From contig NZ_CP080649.1 in NCBI RefSeq assembly GCF_019603315.1, positions 1,565,501 to 1,629,500 of the forward strand: DNA of 64,000 bases, read 5' to 3'. A model generated the notes under the pieces. The model saw nothing but the letters and a program-made list of their open reading frames with translations. It had not been told where the DNA came from and ran no database searches. Positions 28,301 through 36,478 of the stretch are shown in pieces. The position numbers were made by a program, and so were the translations under genes. Positions within the stretch are counted from its first letter, which is position 1, and each line of letters starts with the position of its first letter. Origin of the DNA: Ruficoccus sp. ZRK36 (GTDB taxonomy: Bacteria; Verrucomicrobiota; Verrucomicrobiia; Opitutales; Cerasicoccaceae).

Positions 28301-28906
28301 ACCTGTCGCACCAGCTACGGTCTCCTCTCCTGATCCGATGAGCGTGCCAGCGCCAACCAAATAAACGGCTTCGGCAGTGGCGCTGTGCCCAAAGTCGGCG
28401 TTGCTCTCCAGATTCCGCTGTGGACTGATGATTGGTATGGCATCCGCACCGTCCACCGTTTGTGTGCCCTCATTACCACTGACGAGCCAGTTCATCAGGT
28501 ATAGGTTGGAGTCGGTGTAGGTTTCCATCCCGTTCATGCGGGGTGGGATGGGGGCGAGAGCGTTGTACTCCAGAGGGGGGGTGCTCTTCCAGACGCCGGT
28601 CCACATGGGGTTGGGGGTGGCGGCAGCGGTGATTTCTGCTCTCGCTGTGACACGCCTGTCTGGCCCTGCCAGTTGCTGAAGCTTCCCCATCGCGACAAGT
28701 AGCCCGAATTTCGCATTCTGACGGGCTACGACCTCCGAAGAACTTGTTTGTGTGGACATCGTTTCGACTCTCACCAGTGCTGTAAGGCTGGTGAGCAGCA
28801 GAAAGATAAACGCCATCAGTACCAGTGCGACCAGAAGTGCGAAGCCTCCGCGCATGAATGGTTGGTAAGCGTCTGGGGTGGGGCAATTGATCCGTTTACG
28901 GGGCAT
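25382..28906 (-). CDS. Giant PilX/Verru_Chthon cassette-like membrane-anchored protein
   Basis: A 1174-residue protein with one N-terminal membrane helix (GGFALLVALVLMAFIFLL) after a short basic head, then a very long extracytoplasmic region. The head resembles a prepilin leader (Arg-Gly-Gly-Phe) but lacks the Glu at +5 that type IV pilins have, as in PilX/GspK-type minor pilins. The N-terminal helix is followed by VVARQNAKFGLLVAMGKLQQLAGPD and the C-terminus by RAWCEAIVQRLP and RRFVIVSFRWLNENE. I recall this combination from Verrucomicrobia 'Verru_Chthon cassette protein A'-like proteins; that assignment is from memory and unchecked. ATG 28906 was preferred over GTG 28930. The role is unknown; a surface pseudopilus component or secretion-linked protein is possible. 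Confidence 0.75.
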   Translation of the reverse strand: MPRKRINCPTPDAYQPFMRGGFALLVALVLMAFIFLLLTSLTALVRVETMSTQTSSSEVVARQNAKFGLLVAMGKLQQLAGPDRRVTARAEITAAATPNPMWTGVWKSTPPLEYNALAPIPPRMNGMETYTDSNLYLMNWLVSGNEGTQTVDGADAIPIISPQRNLESNADFGHSATAEAVYLVGAGTLIGSGEETVAGATGNVVAPKVRVKGTNNATEGHYAWWVGDEGVKARVQYRETPVPLGNTVSLGTQLAFQLPSASNPELIGGLEFLDRDESTLARCINRKALEIYAANDAQKQGIRGRWHDLTLSSYGLLTDTRWGGMRGDLSQAFESDTLFVRYFNETDNTLYFIDIDQYSYVSGFPNWDILRDYYLLKDKVSNGGINMTMPNPKDANGDTSLSPKAFPWKDTYASDQYQRNNPVLPVVARMQVCIGLRFDQHTITNSITGATENVYSPTILLKPIVALYNPYNVTLNPGLDASGSLVTNIFQWESSPTLNITVGGNTTVSFSLQEIFSSKERQSIGYKAAKYLSFKLPNTDLQPGETRYFTFANDSLRSTFEATLESSASLWDESQGYLQLPLYDTSKDETTCWVATVDGLSEDVSSGDFGLTANEITQLQAQDSSDIVTITFDKINGGALRLSTNNFLNDVQAKNKYAIRFVSLASSSLPTGVAPAPQSFTVASKVPVGSYSNGANPILASWGFGLRTANEAGTQTRTLIDSNLRAVTGHMGLEDPSGSFNFMGLYSGEIEGSETYGFVTTDPLPQISDMGRLSGFWGNSTTANGGTERVVLFDIPREPILSLGAFQHANLGRYNTDPTYIVGHSFAPFRLKSLNNPYSTNFAGKSGYDIWDLSWLINQQLWDSYYFSTIPDDLDQSQLDTLTDGTAALNNHRLSLYVDAKTITPLELTDTADDADTFYKNATHLMVNGAFNINSTSVAAWKSLLGSLKELEIPQYAKQGSNAGLYTGTQTEADTAISHLPNPVNTAYSSGDSATYWSGYRSLSDSELNDLAQAIVTEIEARGSPFANLAEFVNRPLENSANGKAGLLQRAIDAAGLNNSVASSSISGQSLPGEVTHDELNGSNQGVGFTSYLTQADILQALGPVLSARSDTFVIRSYGDATSPLTGSIQARAWCEAIVQRLPDETVNGRDMLDRDANRRFVIVSFRWLNENEI

Positions 28907-29115
28907 CCAAAAACCAATGAGCTTGTGCACGGCTGCTCGGACTTATGGGAAAGTCCGTGCAGTGGCTGGGTGAGATGAAGCTAGATTGAAATGTACAAGA
29001 AAAGAGATCGAATACGCCGGGGAAATGGGGCGCTACCCGAGCTTGACTGTTTTGGGGGTATGGTGATCAAAAGGGTATGAGACCCCTGCTTACCGCGGTG
29101 GTGGCTCACCGGGGA

Positions 29116-30177
29116 TCACGTGGTGATCTTCCATACCTCGGGGGTTATGACGTTATCCAGAGGCTGGCCCTCAAGATAGTGGAATATCTGGCGAAGCGCA
29201 TAGGCTCCGATATCCTTGAGACGGTCCTGGGTCGGGCCGGCCTGATGGGGCATGAGAAAAACATTGGGGTCACTACGCAGGGGAGAGTCTGCGGGCAGCG
29301 GCTCCTGGTGGTAGACGTCCAGTCCGAGACGCAGGTTTTTGCCCGCAGCGACTTCAATAAGGTCGTCTTCGCGTACGACTTTCCCGCGGCCGACATTGAT
29401 GAAGCATGCTCCGTTCGGAAGTCGCTCCAGCAGTTTGCGACCGACGAGGAATTGTGTCTGCGCGTTCAACGGCGCCGCCTCCACGAGTATCTCGGACGTT
29501 TCAAAAAGCTCCTCTACGCTCTGGCAGAAGTGTATGCCGTTCCAGTTGCCATCCGGAATAAAGGGCGTATAGGTCTGGATGTTGCAGCCAAAGGGTTTTA
29601 GCAGCTCGACGAGTGACTGGGCGACATTTCCAAAGCCATGGATGCCGACCGTGCGCCCGAACAGACTGCGCTCAAGGCGTTCCTTATTGTGTTGGCTCTT
29701 CCAGCCTTGACGGTGATGTAGAAGATACTGATGGCTGGCCGCATTGCGCAGGGTGGCAAGTATCATCATCAGTGCGCATTCTGCCACCACGCGACTGATG
29801 GACGGTCCCCAGTTTGTCACCTGTATGCCGCTCTCGATCCAGTCCAGCGGGATGCGTGTACGGACGGTTCCTGCCAGGTAGCAAATATACTTCAGCTCAC
29901 TCGGGGGAGCGAGCTCCTGGATAGGAGGCAGTGCAGGCATACTTCTGCCCACGAGCAGAATCTCGCAGCGAGTGCTTTCTAAAAAGTCCTTCCAGTTTAC
30001 GCCGGAGGGTTCCTGACACCATACGAATTCGGAGACCCGCTTTTTGAGGTCATTGAGACCGTCTGGGAAGTGGTCCTCGTACTCGCGTGGCGTCAACAGC
30101 ATGCTCACGTGAGGCTTGCTGGTTGTGTGACTGGTGCTTGACGCCGGAGAATGAGTGTTCGGGACAGTGATGGACAT
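29116..30177 (-). CDS. D-isomer-specific 2-hydroxyacid dehydrogenase (paralogue 1)
   Basis: A 353-residue NAD-dependent enzyme of the phosphoglycerate/hydroxypyruvate reductase family. It has the Rossmann motif GIHGFGNVAQ, the Arg of the NVGRGKVV segment, the Glu of DVYHQEPLP and the His of MPHQAGP, which together form the substrate triad. The exact substrate cannot be read off. The GTVRTRIPLDW and NWGPSISRVVAE segments are shared with paralogue 3 at 49724 rather than with paralogue 2 at 40773. It is divergent from a LacI-family gene, with a TTATAGTTA motif between them, so both may respond to the same sugar. A role in oxidising or reducing a sugar-derived acid is likely. Confidence 0.88.
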   Translation of the reverse strand: MSITVPNTHSPASSTSHTTSKPHVSMLLTPREYEDHFPDGLNDLKKRVSEFVWCQEPSGVNWKDFLESTRCEILLVGRSMPALPPIQELAPPSELKYICYLAGTVRTRIPLDWIESGIQVTNWGPSISRVVAECALMMILATLRNAASHQYLLHHRQGWKSQHNKERLERSLFGRTVGIHGFGNVAQSLVELLKPFGCNIQTYTPFIPDGNWNGIHFCQSVEELFETSEILVEAAPLNAQTQFLVGRKLLERLPNGACFINVGRGKVVREDDLIEVAAGKNLRLGLDVYHQEPLPADSPLRSDPNVFLMPHQAGPTQDRLKDIGAYALRQIFHYLEGQPLDNVITPEVWKITT

Positions 30178-30288
30178 GATCAGGAAGCGTTACGGTAGGG
30201 GGTGGGGTAGAGCTCTGCCCGTTAGGAGCTTTGCTTGATGCGTGTTATCATGCGCATTCGTGGAGGAGGATAAATCAGTCCTGTCCTG

Positions 30289-30297
30289 TAACTATAA
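30289..30297 (-). promoter_or_regulatory. TTATAGTTA motif (minus strand) in the lacI / dehydrogenase divergent region
   Basis: TAACTATAA on the plus strand is TTATAGTTA on the minus strand. It lies in the 297-base gap between the divergent dehydrogenase and LacI-family genes, 177 bases before the LacI start. On the plus strand TATAAAAT could serve as a -10 box for the regulator. Confidence 0.3.
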
Positions 30298-30474
30298 AAT
30301 GACTTGCTGATCGGAATCGCTGATGATTATTGTCGGGTACTGTTGCTACAGGGTGAAATTCCGCTTTTGCGTACGTTTTTCAGGCGTCGTGAGGGGATGA
30401 CGCCCTCGGCAGCTTACCCACCCCCATCCGCTGCGCCTTTTCATTACGGCTGCGGCAGTTCTTTTTCTCTCTCG

Positions 30475-31509
30475 ATGCCTACCCTGAAAAGAGTTTCCAT
30501 GCGCGAGATCGCCGACGCGGTCGGTGTCAGCGTGATGACCGTCTCACTCGCTTTACGAGGGCAGCCTCATGTAGCTGCTGAAACGCGAGATCGTGTCTTG
30601 AAGATGGCCGATAAAATGGGCTACAGGCCTGATCCTGCTTTGTCGGCACTGGTCGCCTACCGAAGTGTGAAGGCAACGCCGAAGTTTCATGGCCTGATCA
30701 CATACCTGAACTGCACGCCTTATCCCAATGTCGAGCACACAAACCAACTGCATACCGACTACTTCGAGGGAGCCTGTGAGCGTGCCCGGGAGTTGGGCTA
30801 TCGGTTGGAGCCATTTTGGCTGAACGAGCCGGGTATGACATCGCGTCGTGCCAGTCAGATTCTCAGCTATAAGCAAGTCGCCGGTATATTGGTCGCTCCG
30901 GTGCATCGGCTGGACGTGTCGATTGATCTGGAGTGGGAGCGTTTTGTTAGCGTCTCGTATGGCTTCTCGCTTGCGCACCCGAAGCTCTCCGCCGTGAGCA
31001 CGCACAACTTCCAGTGCATCTCGCTGGCGATGGAGAAGATCGTGGAGTATGGCTACAAACGGGTGGGCCTGGTCATTAATAAAAGCCAGGACAAGCGTAA
31101 GCTCGGTGCTTGGTCGGGTGCCTACCTGATGCAGCAGAGGAATTTGATCAAAGCGAAAGACCGCATCCCCATTCTCTCGATCGACGATGAAAATCTCGAA
31201 CACTTCGAGAAATGGTATAAGCGCTATCGGCCGGACGCCGTGCTAGTCGGCTACACCTCCGTCATTGATGCGTTCGATAAGATGGGGCTACGTATCGGGG
31301 AAGATGTCGGTGTCGTGCTGGCCTATACGGGGACGACGCACTACGACCTGGCCCACGTGGACCATAACAACCGCATCGTCGGGCGGGAGGCGATGAATGT
31401 ACTCTCCGGCTTCATCTATCATAACGAAAAGGGCCTCCCCTCTCATCCTGTGCAGACGCTGGTTGATGGCGAATGGAAGGACGGCTACTCCCTGCCAGAC
31501 AAGCGGTAA
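30475..31509 (+). CDS. LacI-family transcriptional regulator
   Basis: The helix-turn-helix sits at the very N-terminus (MPTLKRVSMREIADAVGVSVMTVSLALRG), followed by the hinge and a periplasmic-binding-protein-like effector domain. ATG 30475 gives 344 residues, normal for the family; the frame runs upstream to 30304 without conserved sequence. The YRPDPALSALVAYRS stretch after the hinge is shared with the LacI protein at 50921, so these two belong to one sub-clade. It is divergent from dehydrogenase paralogue 1 and ends at a bidirectional terminator facing the sialate O-acetylesterase. Likely a sugar-responsive repressor of adjacent glycan genes. Confidence 0.92.
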   Translation: MPTLKRVSMREIADAVGVSVMTVSLALRGQPHVAAETRDRVLKMADKMGYRPDPALSALVAYRSVKATPKFHGLITYLNCTPYPNVEHTNQLHTDYFEGACERARELGYRLEPFWLNEPGMTSRRASQILSYKQVAGILVAPVHRLDVSIDLEWERFVSVSYGFSLAHPKLSAVSTHNFQCISLAMEKIVEYGYKRVGLVINKSQDKRKLGAWSGAYLMQQRNLIKAKDRIPILSIDDENLEHFEKWYKRYRPDAVLVGYTSVIDAFDKMGLRIGEDVGVVLAYTGTTHYDLAHVDHNNRIVGREAMNVLSGFIYHNEKGLPSHPVQTLVDGEWKDGYSLPDKR

Positions 31510-31532
31510 CTCTTCGATACTGTCGTGCGACG

Positions 31533-31562
31533 AAAAAGCCTACGCTCCAGCGTAGGCTTTTT
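31533..31562. terminator. Bidirectional intrinsic terminator between lacI and the esterase gene
   Basis: AAAAAGCCTACGC pairs with GCGTAGGCTTTTT around a four-base loop. A-tract before and T-tract after make it effective on both strands, which suits the convergent genes ending at 31509 and 31584. Confidence 0.92.
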
Positions 31563-31583
31563 GTGGAAACGAATGCACTGCCC

Positions 31584-33173
31584 CTATGGGTTCTTCGCTG
31601 TCGTGAAAGGCACAGCGGGTAGGCCTTCGCGGTTGTACAGATTTACCTCGGGGGCGGGAGCCCAGCCATAGCGGACGGCCGCCGGGGTCGCGACTGCATC
31701 ACTACTGACGACGACGCACTCACCCTCGATCATGGCCTGCGCCGGATGGAACTCCCCATCAGCCCCGGCGATCTCAAAGCCGGTCAGGTGGTCGAGTGCC
31801 GATGCGGGTTGCTCACCGGGCTTACGAGGCGGGTTACTGTCAATCATCAGCCCGCTACCGGTCTGGGTGTAGTGAATACGTGCCCGGTTGCCCTCGATAT
31901 CGAGAGAGGCAAACATCGGCCCGGCATAGACGATATCCTTTCCGTATGCGAGAGCCTGGGCGGCCAGTGCCAGCCGCTTTGCCACCGTGCGCTTGTTACG
32001 CGGGTGAATGTTGCCGGCGTTGCCGACATCGATGGCGAGTGCCATCGCGGTGTTGGGGACTGAGAGCGTGGCCGTCTGCTGGTCGCGGAGGTCGGGCAGT
32101 GTGGGCGGTTGTTTGTAGGCGGCCAGCTGGACGTAGAGGAAGGGGAACTCACCCTCGCCCCACTGCTGTCGCCAGTCCTCGATCAGAGTGCTAAAAAGAG
32201 CCTGATAGTCACCAGGGCTTTTTGCGTTGGCCTCGCCCTGATACCAGAGCACACCCTTGATCCCGTAGGGAATGAGCGGGGCGATCATGCCGTTGTAGAG
32301 GGAGGAGGGGACGCGCTTGCTGAGCGGTGGAAGGGGCTTCCACGGTGCCTTGCGGTTCGCGGGTTTGCGACCGGCGGCCTTGGCCTCGGCGACTTCCTTT
32401 TCCCAAGCGTCGTATTTGACCTGCCAGGCCGGTAGGAATTCCTCGTCGTAGCGCTTTTGCCGCGCATCGAAGTTATTGACCACGTTTTGGTAGGCATCTG
32501 CGTAGGTCTTGAGGGTCGGATTTGCCTCAAGCGCGCCCAGACGGATCCATGCCTGTGCATGGGTGCCGCCCCAGTTGCTGCCGATCAGGCCAATGGGGAT
32601 ACCCTCGCTTTGCTGGATATCGCGCGCGAAAAAATAGCCGATAGCAGAAAAGTCTTTCACGACCTCAGGGCTGCACCTGCTCCAGCTGACGGGAACTTCC
32701 GAGACGGGCTTAAACTGCGCGTTGCGGGGAATGTCGATCAGGCGGATAAGCGGGTTGTTGGCGGTGGGGATCGCTTCGTTCGCGCTGTACGACCATTCCA
32801 CGTCGAACTCCATGTTTGACTGTCCCGAGCACACCCAGACATCCCCGACCAGCACGTCAGTAAACGTCAGCTCATTGCCTTCTCCGCTGACGCGTAGCTG
32901 CTGCGGCGTGGTAGAGGCAGAGAGCGGTTGCAGGCGGACGATCCATTTCCCGTCTTCTGCAGCGGTGGTTTCGGCGATTTGCCCGGCGATGGCGACGGTG
33001 ACTTTCTCGCCCGGATCAGCCTCTCCCCACACGGGCAGAGGTATCTCGCGCTGCAGGACCATGTGATCCGAGAATAGGGTCGGTAGGCTAACGGTCGCGT
33101 CGAGCGTGACTGCGCCTAAGCATAGCAATGCGGCCGCGAGGCCAGACGATAGGGGAGACGATGGGTATTTCAT
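31584..33173 (-). CDS. Sialate O-acetylesterase family protein (SASA)
   Basis: A 529-residue exported esterase. A signal-like N-terminus (MKYPSSPLSSGLAAALLCLGAVTLDA) precedes a beta-sandwich domain with LFSDHMVLQREIPLPVWG, then the SGNH-like catalytic core with VWVCSGQSNMEF (nucleophile S116), GLIGSNWGGTHAQAWI, VLWYQGEANA and PRNKRTVAKRLALAA near the end. These enzymes remove O-acetyl groups from sialic acids or from hemicelluloses and other acetylated glycans. It lies 67 bases downstream of the sulfatase gene on the same strand, so both esters would be removed by products of one operon. The exact substrate is not determined by sequence alone. Confidence 0.92.
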   Translation of the reverse strand: MKYPSSPLSSGLAAALLCLGAVTLDATVSLPTLFSDHMVLQREIPLPVWGEADPGEKVTVAIAGQIAETTAAEDGKWIVRLQPLSASTTPQQLRVSGEGNELTFTDVLVGDVWVCSGQSNMEFDVEWSYSANEAIPTANNPLIRLIDIPRNAQFKPVSEVPVSWSRCSPEVVKDFSAIGYFFARDIQQSEGIPIGLIGSNWGGTHAQAWIRLGALEANPTLKTYADAYQNVVNNFDARQKRYDEEFLPAWQVKYDAWEKEVAEAKAAGRKPANRKAPWKPLPPLSKRVPSSLYNGMIAPLIPYGIKGVLWYQGEANAKSPGDYQALFSTLIEDWRQQWGEGEFPFLYVQLAAYKQPPTLPDLRDQQTATLSVPNTAMALAIDVGNAGNIHPRNKRTVAKRLALAAQALAYGKDIVYAGPMFASLDIEGNRARIHYTQTGSGLMIDSNPPRKPGEQPASALDHLTGFEIAGADGEFHPAQAMIEGECVVVSSDAVATPAAVRYGWAPAPEVNLYNREGLPAVPFTTAKNP

Positions 33174-33240
33174 GTTTATTTAAGGGGGTGAAAATGGTGA
33201 TATCCGGTCGCGTGGTAGACGGTAAGGTTCGGGCGATAAC

Positions 33241-34611
33241 TCACGCAAGTGGGCGAAGTTTGGACTGCTCCTTAGTGATATTTCCGCTTTGGTAATCCAC
33301 CAGTAGCCAAGGGTCTTGTGTTTGTTGGCGAAGCTCGAGCAGCCGCTCACGGTATTTCCGGGTGAGTTCCTGATGCCCGGTTTGATCGGCAAGGTTATGC
33401 AGCTCAAGCGGATCGTTATCCAGATCGTAGAGCCCCTCCGGGGGGTGATGCAGAATACGCTCTGGCGGACGGCCACCGTGGTCGCCGGACTGTTGACAAG
33501 CAGACCATGTGGGTGACTCAAAAATATCGCTGGCCAAGGGCATGGACATCTCGTGGGCCAGACACTGGACATACTTGTAGCGGTCGGTCCGGAGCACACG
33601 GTACGGGAAGTAGTTGGTGATCTCGTGGACGCTGTGTGAGTAGTAAGTCTCCTCGCGCCAGGGGCCGTCGGGGGTTGTCAGTAGGGGGAGCAGGCTCTCG
33701 CCGGTCAGCTCTTTAGGCCAGCGCTCGGTGGGGATATCGAGTGCCTCTAAAATCGTGGGCATAATGTCCGTCCAGTTGACAAGAGCGCGGGTGGACTGAC
33801 CGGCCCCGACGCCGCCGGGATGGGCAATGATCAACGGGCAGTTGTGCCCTGCTTCAAAGGGGCTGGCCTTGGCGCCGGGGAAGGGCATGCCGTGGTCGGA
33901 CATGAGCAGTACCAGCGTTTCGTCCGCCCGTCCGCTATCCTCAAGTCGTTGCAGGGTCGAGCCGACGAACTCGTCGAAGCGTGTGATCTCTGTGTAGTAC
34001 GCGGCCAGATCCTGGCGCACCTGTGGGAGGTCGGGAAGCCAGGCGGGGACGATGACGTCCTCGGGCCGGTACTGGTCGTCGAGATCACCAAAAGTTTCCG
34101 GGTCGGGAGCGGCCTTGAACGTGCCCCCGGAGCGGTGCGGGTACTGGGCGGCAGCGTGCAGGTAAAAGGGCTCATCGCCGATTGATGCCAAGCACTCGGA
34201 GATAGCCTTTCGAAGGCGTGGAGCGCTGTTGGGGGCCAGCACCATGTAAGGATCAAACGGATACACGCTCTCCGGCGCGATGTGAGACTTTCCGGCCAGT
34301 GCGGCTTGGATGCCGCTTTCGCGTAGAATGGTCGGTAGACTGCGGACATGCTCGTGCGTGCGGAATCCATGGCGGTCGTGGCAATGGCCGTATTGCCCGT
34401 GCTGGTGGCTATACAGCCCGGTCAGGATGTTGGCGCGGCTGGCCGCACAGGACGGGGTGGTGCAAAAAGCCCGGTCGAAGCGCATCCCCCGGGCGGCCAG
34501 TCGGTCGATGTTGGGGGTACGGATAACCGGGTTGCCGTAGCAGCCGGCGATCGGGGACCAGTCATCCGCGATCATGAGTAGGACACCTTTGATGGGGTTT
34601 GGTTGGGGCAT
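33241..34611 (-). CDS. S1-family sulfatase (heparan N-sulfatase-like)
   Basis: A 456-residue sulfatase that hydrolyses a sulfate ester or sulfamate on a glycan. The formylglycine site is C55-A-A-S-R59 in TTPSCAASRANILTG, which has Ala in place of the usual Pro; this variant is seen in N-sulfoglucosamine sulfohydrolase-like subfamilies. Metal residues are visible at ADDWSP (D16, D17) and MSDHGMPFPGAK. There is no signal peptide, so it may act inside the cell or be exported by another route. It is the first gene of a minus-strand pair with the sialate O-acetylesterase and is divergent from the second sulfatase at 34948. A formylglycine-generating enzyme is not in the window. Confidence 0.93.
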   Translation of the reverse strand: MPQPNPIKGVLLMIADDWSPIAGCYGNPVIRTPNIDRLAARGMRFDRAFCTTPSCAASRANILTGLYSHQHGQYGHCHDRHGFRTHEHVRSLPTILRESGIQAALAGKSHIAPESVYPFDPYMVLAPNSAPRLRKAISECLASIGDEPFYLHAAAQYPHRSGGTFKAAPDPETFGDLDDQYRPEDVIVPAWLPDLPQVRQDLAAYYTEITRFDEFVGSTLQRLEDSGRADETLVLLMSDHGMPFPGAKASPFEAGHNCPLIIAHPGGVGAGQSTRALVNWTDIMPTILEALDIPTERWPKELTGESLLPLLTTPDGPWREETYYSHSVHEITNYFPYRVLRTDRYKYVQCLAHEMSMPLASDIFESPTWSACQQSGDHGGRPPERILHHPPEGLYDLDNDPLELHNLADQTGHQELTRKYRERLLELRQQTQDPWLLVDYQSGNITKEQSKLRPLA

Positions 34612-34947
34612 TGGAATGGCGAGGGTGGTTACAGCGACAGCTGCGTGTTCGTCTGTGGGATAGAGCTGTCTTTTCAGATAGCGTTTATGCCGTAGATGGC
34701 ATGCTGGTTATATTGACTCTTCGATTAGAAAAGCGGCGAGTCAGGGCGTGCTTTAACTATAAATATTCTAGCCCGATCCTATGCCTGTGAACCTGATTTA
34801 CATTGGTCTGTTAGGGGGAGGGGGATGCATTTTACAGTTACAAGGCGAGGAGAGTGGTCAGCCTGAATTTCTCCCTCGCTAATAGTGGCCACGTTGGCGA
34901 AAACCATTTCGTTTTCATCCGTAGTAGAATCTCAACCCTGTTTCCCC
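34612..34947. promoter_or_regulatory. Divergent sulfatase control region with TTATAGTTA motif at 34754-34762
   Basis: This 336-base gap separates two sulfatase genes that read away from each other. It contains the TAACTATAA form of the recurring motif near the middle (34754-34762), within an AT-rich patch that could hold promoters for both directions. No other gene or repeat was recognised in it. Confidence 0.4.
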
Positions 34948-36339
34948 ATGAAGCCGAATATCCTGCTCCTTCACAGCCATGATCTTGGCGACCTTATCGG
35001 TTGCTACCCGGGTAACTCCTCGGTCACGCCGCACCTGGATAAACTCGCTGCCGAGGGTGTCGTCTTTGAGCAGCATTTCGCGGCAGCCCCCACGTGCAGC
35101 CCGAGTCGTGGTGCAAACCTGACCGGGTTGGCCCCCACCCGTAACGGCCTCATCGCACTAGCCACTGATGGCATCTGGGAGGTCAACCGTGACGTCAAAC
35201 TGCTGCCTGAAATGATGCAGGAGGCCGGGTATAAGACCGGTAACTTCGGAGCGTGGCACATCACCGGTGACGAAACGCACCGTGGCTTTGACAAGTTTTC
35301 CGGTGAGTTCCCGGACAGCGAGATTGTCGATAATGCTTTGGCGTGGATGGAGGAGGTCGAGGGTGATCAACCGTTCTTCTGCACCGTGGGTCTGATCGCT
35401 CCTCATCGCCCTTTCACGGATAATTGGCGCGACTTGCAGGATCCGGACGATGTGGTCGTACCTCCCTACCTGAAAGATACGCCCGTCGTGCGAGAGGAGA
35501 TGCGCCGCTTTTACGGGGACACCAGTATGGCCGATGAGCAACATGGCCGCTTGATCGACTTCATCAAGCAAAAGGGACTGGATGAAAACACGATTATCAT
35601 CTTCACCGTGGATCACGGGATCGGCATGCCACGCGCCAAAGGCTCCCTCTATGATCCCGGCTTGAAAATCCCACTCATCGTCCGCTGGAAGGGACAGGTC
35701 GAGGGTGGTCGCCGCTTTGGCGGATTAACTTGTAACACGGACCTCGTGCCGACGATCATGGAGGCCATCGGGGAGAGTCGGATCGTGCCCGAGGGGATCG
35801 ACGGAAAAAGTCTCTGGTCTTTCGTTAGCGAGGGAAAGGATGTCGGGCACAAGTATGTATTTGCTGAGCAGACCTGGCACGATTTCTACGAGCCTATTCG
35901 TTCTATCCGTACCGCTTCGTACAAACTTATCTGGAACTTCGAGCCCGGCCCCGGCTTGCAGTTGCCGCCCGACACCCTCTACTCCTCTACAACCGGTGAA
36001 ATGCGCCAAATGCTTCGTGACTTCGAGCGCCCTGAGTTCGAGCTGTACGATCTGGATGCTGATCCAGACGAGCAGGTAAATCTAGCAGGGCGTGTCAAGT
36101 ACAGCGAGATCGAGAAAGAGCTGAAGGCGACGTTGCTAGCCCGACTGGAGGAGATCGAAGATCCGATCCTGAAGGGGCCCATTCCGAGTGTGCCCGGCTA
36201 CTTCGAGCACTTCCTGTATCACTTTAACTGCGGAGGGCTACCTCTGGAACCAGGACGTGAAAACTGGCTCCCGATCAAGTGGCCTTTTGGCAGAACCGCC
36301 CGCTATCGAAAAGTAAGCCCGGATAAGGGCGTGCAGTAG
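34948..36339 (+). CDS. S1-family sulfatase
   Basis: A 463-residue sulfatase with the canonical formylglycine motif C50-S-P-S-R54 (APTCSPSRGANLTG) and the second metal segment FTVDHGIGMPRAK. The start MKPNILLLHSHDLGDLIGCYPG is typical of a subfamily where the first metal pair reads His-Asp instead of Asp-Asp. ATG 34948 was chosen over an upstream ATG at 34885 because the family begins at the PNILL strand. It has no signal peptide. It is divergent from the sulfatase at 33241 and followed by a terminator, so it is a single-gene unit. A sulfated uronic-acid or amino-sugar glycan is a likely substrate, by analogy only. Confidence 0.93.
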   Translation: MKPNILLLHSHDLGDLIGCYPGNSSVTPHLDKLAAEGVVFEQHFAAAPTCSPSRGANLTGLAPTRNGLIALATDGIWEVNRDVKLLPEMMQEAGYKTGNFGAWHITGDETHRGFDKFSGEFPDSEIVDNALAWMEEVEGDQPFFCTVGLIAPHRPFTDNWRDLQDPDDVVVPPYLKDTPVVREEMRRFYGDTSMADEQHGRLIDFIKQKGLDENTIIIFTVDHGIGMPRAKGSLYDPGLKIPLIVRWKGQVEGGRRFGGLTCNTDLVPTIMEAIGESRIVPEGIDGKSLWSFVSEGKDVGHKYVFAEQTWHDFYEPIRSIRTASYKLIWNFEPGPGLQLPPDTLYSSTTGEMRQMLRDFERPEFELYDLDADPDEQVNLAGRVKYSEIEKELKATLLARLEEIEDPILKGPIPSVPGYFEHFLYHFNCGGLPLEPGRENWLPIKWPFGRTARYRKVSPDKGVQ

Positions 36340-36383
36340 CCGTAGAGGGCGGCGTTTCAGTGCTCAGTTGTGCTTAATAAAAG

Positions 36384-36410
36384 AGCCCCGTCGAAAGGCG
36401 GGGCTTCTTT
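36384..36410 (+). terminator. Intrinsic terminator after the sulfatase gene
   Basis: AGCCCCG (36384-36390) pairs with CGGGGCT (36399-36405) and is followed by TCTTTG on the plus strand. It lies 44 bases after the sulfatase stop. Confidence 0.8.
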
Positions 36411-36432
36411 GTTGCGATGATCGGACATAAAA

Positions 36433-36463
36433 AGGCCCGGTAGGTGCTATTCCGACCGGGCCT
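36433..36463 (-). terminator. Intrinsic terminator after the Gfo/Idh/MocA gene
   Basis: On the minus strand, AGGCCCGGT pairs with ACCGGGCCT across a 13-base loop and is followed by TTTTATG. It lies 15 bases after the stop of the oxidoreductase gene at 36479. Confidence 0.82.
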
Positions 36464-36478
36464 GATACTGCGTGTAGC

